From the NCBI GenBank assembly GCA_020059985.1, contig JAGVCI010000079.1, forward strand, positions 1 through 17,313: 17,313 nucleotides of DNA. The letters run 5' to 3'. The number at the start of each line of letters is the position of its first letter. Position 1 is the first letter of the stretch. Shown piece after piece: positions 13,276 through 17,313 of this stretch. Both the position numbers and the translations under genes were made by a program. Origin of the DNA: Candidatus Peribacterales bacterium (lineage in GTDB: Bacteria; Patescibacteriota; Gracilibacteria; Peribacterales; Peribacteraceae). The notes beneath the pieces were generated by a model. The model did not search any database and was not told the DNA's origin. It saw only the letters and a list, made by a program, of their open reading frames with translations.

Positions 13276-13683
13276 ATGCCCACGAAGAAACGTAAGACGA
13301 AAAAGAAGTCCGTTCGCGCTAAAAAGAAGCGCCCTGCGAGAAAGGCGAAGAAGAAAGTGATGAAGAAAAAGAAGAAGGCAGGCAAGAAGGCCTCTGCGCG
13401 GAAGAGGGCGACGCGTAAGGCGGTGAAAGCCGTGAAAGCGAAACTCCTCGGGAAAGTCGTGCACTACTATGACCGTATAGGGGTCGCGATTGTGGAAGTG
13501 AAATCACCAATCCAAGTCGGTGATGCCATCATTCTCAAGAAAGGAGAAGAGGAAGTCATGCAGAACGTGGGATCCATGCAGATCGATCACCTCGCTGTTT
13601 CCAAGGCGAAGAAAGGAGATGTCATCGGCATGAAGGTGAACCGAGAGGTGCGCGAAGGAACCATCGTCACTGCACCGAAGTAA
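13276..13683 (+). CDS. Basic-tailed EF-Tu domain 2-like protein
   Basis: 135 residues from ATG 13276. Earlier in-frame starts (13246, 13153) would lie at or before the promoter -10. Residues 1-57 are almost pure Lys/Arg/Ala (MPTKKRKTKKKSVRAKKKRP and more), like histone-H1-type tails. Residues about 58-135 form a beta-barrel (GKVVHYYDRIGVAIVEVKSP; VGDAIILKKG; MQIDHLAVSKAKKGDVIGMK) matching the small stand-alone elongation-factor-like barrel proteins found in archaea and CPR bacteria. Those are usually about 80 residues without the tail. The tail suggests binding to RNA, ribosomes or DNA. There is no GTPase domain, so it is not a translation factor in the usual sense. The next gene overlaps its stop as TAATG, so the two are coupled. 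Confidence 0.8.
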   Translation: MPTKKRKTKKKSVRAKKKRPARKAKKKVMKKKKKAGKKASARKRATRKAVKAVKAKLLGKVVHYYDRIGVAIVEVKSPIQVGDAIILKKGEEEVMQNVGSMQIDHLAVSKAKKGDVIGMKVNREVREGTIVTAPK

Positions 13684-13952
13684 TGGCGAAGGAAAAACCG
13701 TATTCCCCGTGGGCGAGACTGCTCGGTGACGGCCTGGCACGTGTGCAGCACGGCGTTGATGGCCTCGTACGCTGGGGATTTCGGAGACTCGAGTCTGTCG
13801 ATCGCGATCATCATGTCATCGAGGTCGACGAATCACATCCGTATGTGACGAAGGCAAAGAAAGTGGCGAAAGGAACACTTGGATTTCTCGGTGAGGCAGG
13901 CATTGCATACTACAAGGCGTATGAAAAGCTGAAGAAAGAGAAGGGGCGGTAA
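13683..13952 (+). CDS. Small orphan protein coupled to the EF-Tu-barrel gene
   Basis: 89 residues. The ATG shares a base with the upstream stop (TAATG), a strong sign of translational coupling and shared function. Not recognised. It has a Trp-rich start (YSPWARLLGDGLARVQHG), an acidic middle (VDRDHHVIEVDESHP) and a basic helical C-terminus (YYKAYEKLKKEKGR). No signal peptide or obvious membrane span. The stop is 20 nt before the start of the SLH-esterase gene, which has its own promoter. Confidence 0.65.
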   Translation: MAKEKPYSPWARLLGDGLARVQHGVDGLVRWGFRRLESVDRDHHVIEVDESHPYVTKAKKVAKGTLGFLGEAGIAYYKAYEKLKKEKGR

Positions 13953-13957
13953 CTTTC

Positions 13958-13966
13958 TGGTAGAGT
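13958..13966 (+). promoter_or_regulatory. Extended -10 promoter of the SLH-esterase gene (leaderless)
   Basis: TGG-TAGAGT (13958-13966), then 6 nt and a GTG at 13973. It supports GTG as the true start. Confidence 0.6.
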
Positions 13967-13972
13967 TCACCG

Positions 13973-15343
13973 GTGCCCGTGCGTCGAATAGTCGCAGGTT
14001 TGGTTGGAGTCGCGTTTGCCGTGCAGGCAGGGAATGTCGTTGCGGCAACGGTACCTTTTCCCGATATGGAAAAATCTTGGTACCGCTATCGAGAAGCAGT
14101 CGAGTTTTTGCATTCTCGTGAGGTGATCAGTGGGTATCCCGATGGGACATTTCAGCCACATCAACCAATAAACAGAGTGGAGCTCCTCAAAATCGTCTTC
14201 AAAGGCCGCAGTGACGTGACGCCCGTGCAAAGACGCTGCTTCTCCGATATCAACCCCGACGCGTGGTACGCGCCATATGTCTGCGCAGCGGAGCGTCGCG
14301 GCATCGTCGATGGATACCCCGATGGAACGTACAAACCAGAGCGCACCGTGAACTTTGCCGAGGCGATCAAGATCATATTGAATGCATACGAGCAGGACAT
14401 CGCAGGAGTGGAGGAAGTTGGGGGAGAGCGATGGTATGCGCCGTACGTGAACTCCCTCGATGAGCGAGATATCTTCGATCAGTCAGGATACTTGCCATGG
14501 GAAGATCTCACACGTGAGCGTGCGGCGGACCTTCTCGCGCGCATTCTGCGGTACGAAGAGGAGCGCGTTATTCCACGTCTCTCGTCAGGTTGCGGTAAAG
14601 CGCCTCTCGATGTGCCATCCACTGTCACTGTGAATGGAATGGAGAGACAGTTTCTTCTCACTGTTCCACGCAATTACGTTGCTCATGATCCTGTGCCACT
14701 CATTATTGCGTTCCACGGACGCACGAATAGCAATGAACAAGTACGTAAATACTATGGACTGGACCGCGAGGGGACGGAGTTTCTTATTGCGTACCCAGCC
14801 GCACTCGCCAATGGAAATGGATCGTTCTCGTGGTCTGCGCCAGGCGATAAGAACGGGTGGGTTGGGGATGTCGCTTTCTTCGATGCTCTCGTCGAGACCT
14901 TAGCGGGTGCCTATTGCGTCGATATGGATCGGATCTTCGTTGTTGGGCACTCGCTCGGGGCGTGGATGGCCAACTCTGTCGCGTGCATCCGTGGAGATAT
15001 CGTTCGCGCGTCGGGAACGGTCGGAGGTTCGTCCATTTTCACTAAATGCGCTGGTCCCAATGCCGCGCTCCTCGCACATAACCCCAAAGATAATCTCGCG
15101 TCCTTCTCGGAAACCGCACGCACCAGAGATCAGTTGATCAAAGAGAATTTCTGTGCCCCCGAGAGCGATCCTGTGGAGCCTGTGTCACTGAGCTGTCAGA
15201 GCTACCGTTTCTGTGTTGATGGCAATGCGTTGCTCTGGTGTCCGCATACCATCGATCACGATGAACGAGGGGTGTATTACCCACACACGTGGCCACCGAA
15301 CTTCGAGGATGCCATCATCCAGTTCTTTCGCTCACAGGACTGA
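13973..15343 (+). CDS. S-layer-homology domain protein with C-terminal PHB depolymerase-like esterase
   Basis: 456 residues from GTG 13973. A Sec signal (RRIVAGLVGVAFAV) is cleaved near VAA (about 25). Three SLH-type repeats follow, roughly 28-75, 90-140 and 147-195 (FPD-x-Y; GYPDGTFQP-x-NRVELLKIV; FSDINPDAWYAPYV; GYPDGTYKP), which would tether it to the cell wall or S-layer. From about 205 a secreted alpha/beta-hydrolase of the LpqC/feruloyl-esterase/PHB-depolymerase type begins: SGCGK, LIIAFHGR (oxyanion region), GHSLG (Ser327), HNPKDN (Asp373) and YYPHTWP (His438) give a complete triad. Cysteines may form disulphides. It probably hydrolyses an extracellular ester; the substrate is unknown. 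Its 3' end overlaps the convergent aminotransferase by 12 nt. Confidence 0.85.
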   Translation: MPVRRIVAGLVGVAFAVQAGNVVAATVPFPDMEKSWYRYREAVEFLHSREVISGYPDGTFQPHQPINRVELLKIVFKGRSDVTPVQRRCFSDINPDAWYAPYVCAAERRGIVDGYPDGTYKPERTVNFAEAIKIILNAYEQDIAGVEEVGGERWYAPYVNSLDERDIFDQSGYLPWEDLTRERAADLLARILRYEEERVIPRLSSGCGKAPLDVPSTVTVNGMERQFLLTVPRNYVAHDPVPLIIAFHGRTNSNEQVRKYYGLDREGTEFLIAYPAALANGNGSFSWSAPGDKNGWVGDVAFFDALVETLAGAYCVDMDRIFVVGHSLGAWMANSVACIRGDIVRASGTVGGSSIFTKCAGPNAALLAHNPKDNLASFSETARTRDQLIKENFCAPESDPVEPVSLSCQSYRFCVDGNALLWCPHTIDHDERGVYYPHTWPPNFEDAIIQFFRSQD

Positions 15344-16489
15344 TGTGAGATGACGAGCGAACAGCTCAATCTTCTCTGTGGGAATTCCGGAGATATTGAT
15401 CCTGCCATCGGGAGTGAGAAATACTTTCTGTTTTTTCAGTGTCTGCAGTTGATCAGAGGAGAGCGGTAATTGGGTGAACATACCGTGACCTGCGAGGAGC
15501 GGCTTCCACTCATCGGGGAGAAGTGATGTCAGAAGCTTTCGACGTGTATCAAGTATCTCTCGTGCCGTATCCAATTCCTTTTCCCACGCGCCAGTATTCT
15601 TCTGCACCTCGATCACAATCATCTGTCCCATGGTCGGGGCTCCGGAGTAGAGCGTGCGTGAGAGCGATGCGTAGTGCTGTTCCACACTCACTCTCTCTTT
15701 TTCACTCTCGAGGACTGCCACCGCAAGTCCTGTCCGAAAACTGTAGAGCCCATGGTTCTTCGAAGCCGACCATGCGAGCAAAACTGGAATTTTCGACTTC
15801 ATGATCAGCCCTAAGGCAAGCCGATCTCCTGCGATCCCTTCTGCCCATCCTTGGTAGGCGAGATCCAAAAGAATGATATGAGAAAGGGAGGAGAGAGCAT
15901 CGGTGATTTCTTTCCACTGAGCGGCAGAAAAATCGCGTCCGGTGGGATTGTGACAACCCGATTGCAAGATGATGAGCGTGGGTCCAGGCATCGCTTTCGC
16001 GGCAACGATCAGCGGCTCAGTTGTCGGAAGTAGATCCTCATCCAGATAGGAAACTTCTGTAAGAGTGAGTCCCGCTGCCTCGATCATATTTTTGTGGTTC
16101 ACCCAACTGGGAGTGAGCAGGATCGCGCGCTCGATCCCCATCCGTCGTGCGAGTCGTAGGTTGAGGGAGAGCGCTCCCGTACCACCTGTCGTCGCAATGG
16201 AAGCGACGGAGGGCTGTGCTTCTCCGAAAATTAATCGTTCCGCAACTTCTCGATAGGCGGGGAGCCCTGCGAGTACCGGGTACGTGAAATCATTTTTGGT
16301 AAAGTCCTTGGTCACTTTCTCCATTGCCTGAAGAACGCTTTCAAGAATGACCGGCTTTCCATCATCACCAAGGAGCACTCCGATGGTGGCATCCAGAACG
16401 CCTGGCCCCGCTGCTTTTGCTTCTGCTGCAATAGCGAAGATTGGGTCTGGCCGCGAGAGTGGGAGCGATTGAAACGAGTTTTTCGTCAC
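15332..16489 (-). CDS. Class I aminotransferase, aspartate/aromatic (AspC/TyrB) type
   Basis: 385 residues from GTG 16489. A PLP-dependent fold-type I aminotransferase. It has TGGTGALSLNLRLA (PLP phosphate region), SGCHNPTGRDFS (Asn of the NPTG motif), LLDLAYQGWAEG (Asp and Tyr contacting PLP), SASKNHGLYSFRTG (catalytic Lys and downstream Arg) and the C-terminal GRINISGI with the carboxylate-binding Arg. The SKN-x-GLY-x-x-R pattern and DxAYQG place it in the AspC/TyrB group, which transfers amino groups between glutamate and oxaloacetate or aromatic keto acids. Exact substrate choice cannot be read from sequence. PEP carboxylase starts 67 nt away in the opposite direction and would supply oxaloacetate, so aspartate synthesis is the favoured role. 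Confidence 0.9.
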   Translation of the reverse strand: MTKNSFQSLPLSRPDPIFAIAAEAKAAGPGVLDATIGVLLGDDGKPVILESVLQAMEKVTKDFTKNDFTYPVLAGLPAYREVAERLIFGEAQPSVASIATTGGTGALSLNLRLARRMGIERAILLTPSWVNHKNMIEAAGLTLTEVSYLDEDLLPTTEPLIVAAKAMPGPTLIILQSGCHNPTGRDFSAAQWKEITDALSSLSHIILLDLAYQGWAEGIAGDRLALGLIMKSKIPVLLAWSASKNHGLYSFRTGLAVAVLESEKERVSVEQHYASLSRTLYSGAPTMGQMIVIEVQKNTGAWEKELDTAREILDTRRKLLTSLLPDEWKPLLAGHGMFTQLPLSSDQLQTLKKQKVFLTPDGRINISGIPTEKIELFARHLTSVL

Positions 16490-16495
16490 GTGGTC

Positions 16496-16501
16496 ACTCT
16501 A
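16496..16501 (-). promoter_or_regulatory. -10 box of the aminotransferase gene (leaderless)
   Basis: The minus strand reads TAGAGT (16501 to 16496), then GACCAC and GTG at 16489: 6 nt spacing, the same hexamer and distance as the SLH-esterase gene. Confidence 0.55.
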
Positions 16502-16544
16502 CCCGATTTTCCCTCTTTTGCAGGAACTTCCGCGAGTCTTAGGC

Positions 16545-16550
16545 TAGGCT
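16545..16550 (+). promoter_or_regulatory. -10 box of the PEP carboxylase gene (leaderless)
   Basis: TAGGCT at 16545-16550, then 6 nt (CTGCCC) and ATG 16557. The divergent aminotransferase -10 lies only 43 bp away, so the two promoters share their upstream DNA. Confidence 0.5.
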
Positions 16551-16556
16551 CTGCCC

Positions 16557-17313
16557 ATGCGTTGGCCGCCCGCCACCATGGCTACTCAGCACCCGGATAA
16601 TGCACATGCTCCGTGGTGGAAGAAGGATGGGCAGGCGTTTATTTCGACGAATGATGAGATCGACGAGTTGATCACGCTCTTTGGCGAACTCTCGATGGAC
16701 GAGTACATGTGGGACTGGGAAGGGAAGTACGTCGACGAGGCCGTGGGAGAGAAAATCTTCGCACGCGCGCACGATCTCTTCTCCAAGCGCGCACTCGGTC
16801 GGGATATCCACCTCACCTACAGAATCCCCGCGTTTGACGGAGAAGCGATGCACCGCATGGCTCGCGCATTCATGAACATGCTCAGTCTCGCCGATCTCGC
16901 GGCGGACATTGGGATGCACTGTCCTCCGGTGCGAGAGATGTTTCTTCCGCTCACGACGACAGCGAATCAACTCATTTCCGTGCGCGAGGCTTTCATGCAA
17001 GTTGCCGATTACCATCGAGGGATCTTTCATGGCGGAAAGGAGAACGGTGGAGGACTCCGGAGTGCTGTGCAGCTCACACCGCTCGTCGAAGACACCGACT
17101 CGATGTTTAGTATCGAAAAGATCCTTCGTCCGTACTGGGAGAGCCTCACCAAGCAGAAAACAGATCTCGCAGAGACCGGTCAGCGCGTGTTCCTCGCACG
17201 TTCCGATCCCGCACTCAACGCGGGTCTGGTCCCTGCGGTCCTTGCCATCAAAGCTGCGCTCTCGACGTCTATACGACTGGGCGAGGAATTCGGGTTCCCG
17301 GTGTACCCGATTA
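16557..17313 (+). CDS. ppcA: Phosphoenolpyruvate carboxylase, archaeal type (5' part)
   Basis: 252 codons are visible and the frame runs off the window. ATG 16557 is chosen for the -10 box 6 nt upstream; ATG 16578 (MATQHPDNAHAPWW) is the alternative, since family members start near this point. The N-terminus carries family hallmarks: TQHPDN, ISTNDEIDE, DEYMWDWEGKYVDEAV, LGRDIHLTYRIP, and later FLARSDPALNAGLVPAVLAIK. This PEPcase_2 family of roughly 480-550 residues is unrelated in length to the 900-residue bacterial enzyme and is typical of archaea, with scattered bacterial members. It adds bicarbonate to PEP to give oxaloacetate in the cytoplasm. It is divergent from an aspartate-type aminotransferase, fitting a PEP to aspartate route. 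Confidence 0.92.
   Translation, partial: MRWPPATMATQHPDNAHAPWWKKDGQAFISTNDEIDELITLFGELSMDEYMWDWEGKYVDEAVGEKIFARAHDLFSKRALGRDIHLTYRIPAFDGEAMHRMARAFMNMLSLADLAADIGMHCPPVREMFLPLTTTANQLISVREAFMQVADYHRGIFHGGKENGGGLRSAVQLTPLVEDTDSMFSIEKILRPYWESLTKQKTDLAETGQRVFLARSDPALNAGLVPAVLAIKAALSTSIRLGEEFGFPVYPI

Noticed and set aside
1..17313. CRISPR array, insertion sequence, prophage or tRNA genes
   Set aside because: No direct-repeat/spacer pattern, transposase or integrase motif, or cloverleaf other than the tmRNA tRNA-like domain was found on reading both strands.

Overview
The window reads as a streamlined bacterial chromosome segment of moderate GC, most likely from the Candidate Phyla Radiation, possibly Peregrinibacteria/Peribacteria. 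That placement is an inference. It rests on an alanyl-tRNA synthetase of only 600 residues lacking two usual parts, an archaeal-type PEP carboxylase, very tight gene packing and many small orphan proteins. TGA works as a stop codon in several clear genes, so this is not the TGA=Gly code of Absconditabacteria/Gracilibacteria. Both ends are cut: a membrane-protein gene runs off the left edge and a PEP carboxylase gene runs off the right edge.

Layout. 1-1483 (-): two translationally coupled envelope genes. 1503-1649: a palindromic repeat and an out-of-place second copy of the alaS 3' end. 1650-3452 (-): alaS. 3557-6143 (+): an RsbW-type ATPase (anti-sigma factor-like) followed by the housekeeping sigma factor RpoD, which carries an extra C-terminal domain. 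6185-6585 (+): tmRNA (ssrA). 6604-7312: a YdeI/OmdA-like protein convergent with an NTF2-like protein. 7383-8679 (+): a Tat-exported protein of unknown function and a small orphan. 8680-9121: a terminator, a possible small RNA and an AT-rich small membrane/zinc-ribbon ORF. 9122-11952: a transglutaminase-like protein, a DoxX-like membrane protein, TrhO (tRNA uridine hydroxylase) and a methyltransferase. 12022-13071 (-): a Tat-exported protein with a beta-carbonic-anhydrase-like metal site. 13276-15343 (+): a basic-tailed EF-Tu-barrel protein, a small partner and an SLH-domain esterase. 15332-17313: a class I aminotransferase divergent from PEP carboxylase, which together could make aspartate from PEP.

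The most striking genome-scale pattern is promoter placement. At about a dozen starts on both strands a -10 hexamer of the form TAnnnT, often preceded by TGn, ends 6-9 nt before the start codon, with no Shine-Dalgarno motif. This predicts leaderless mRNAs as the default here and also fixes several ambiguous starts. The second notable signal is at the alaS 3' end. A 14-codon copy of its C-terminal tail lies exactly 50 codons downstream in the same frame, across a palindromic repeat. The 11 codons compared differ at 8 third positions, all synonymous. No CRISPR array, insertion sequence, rRNA or tRNA gene was seen.
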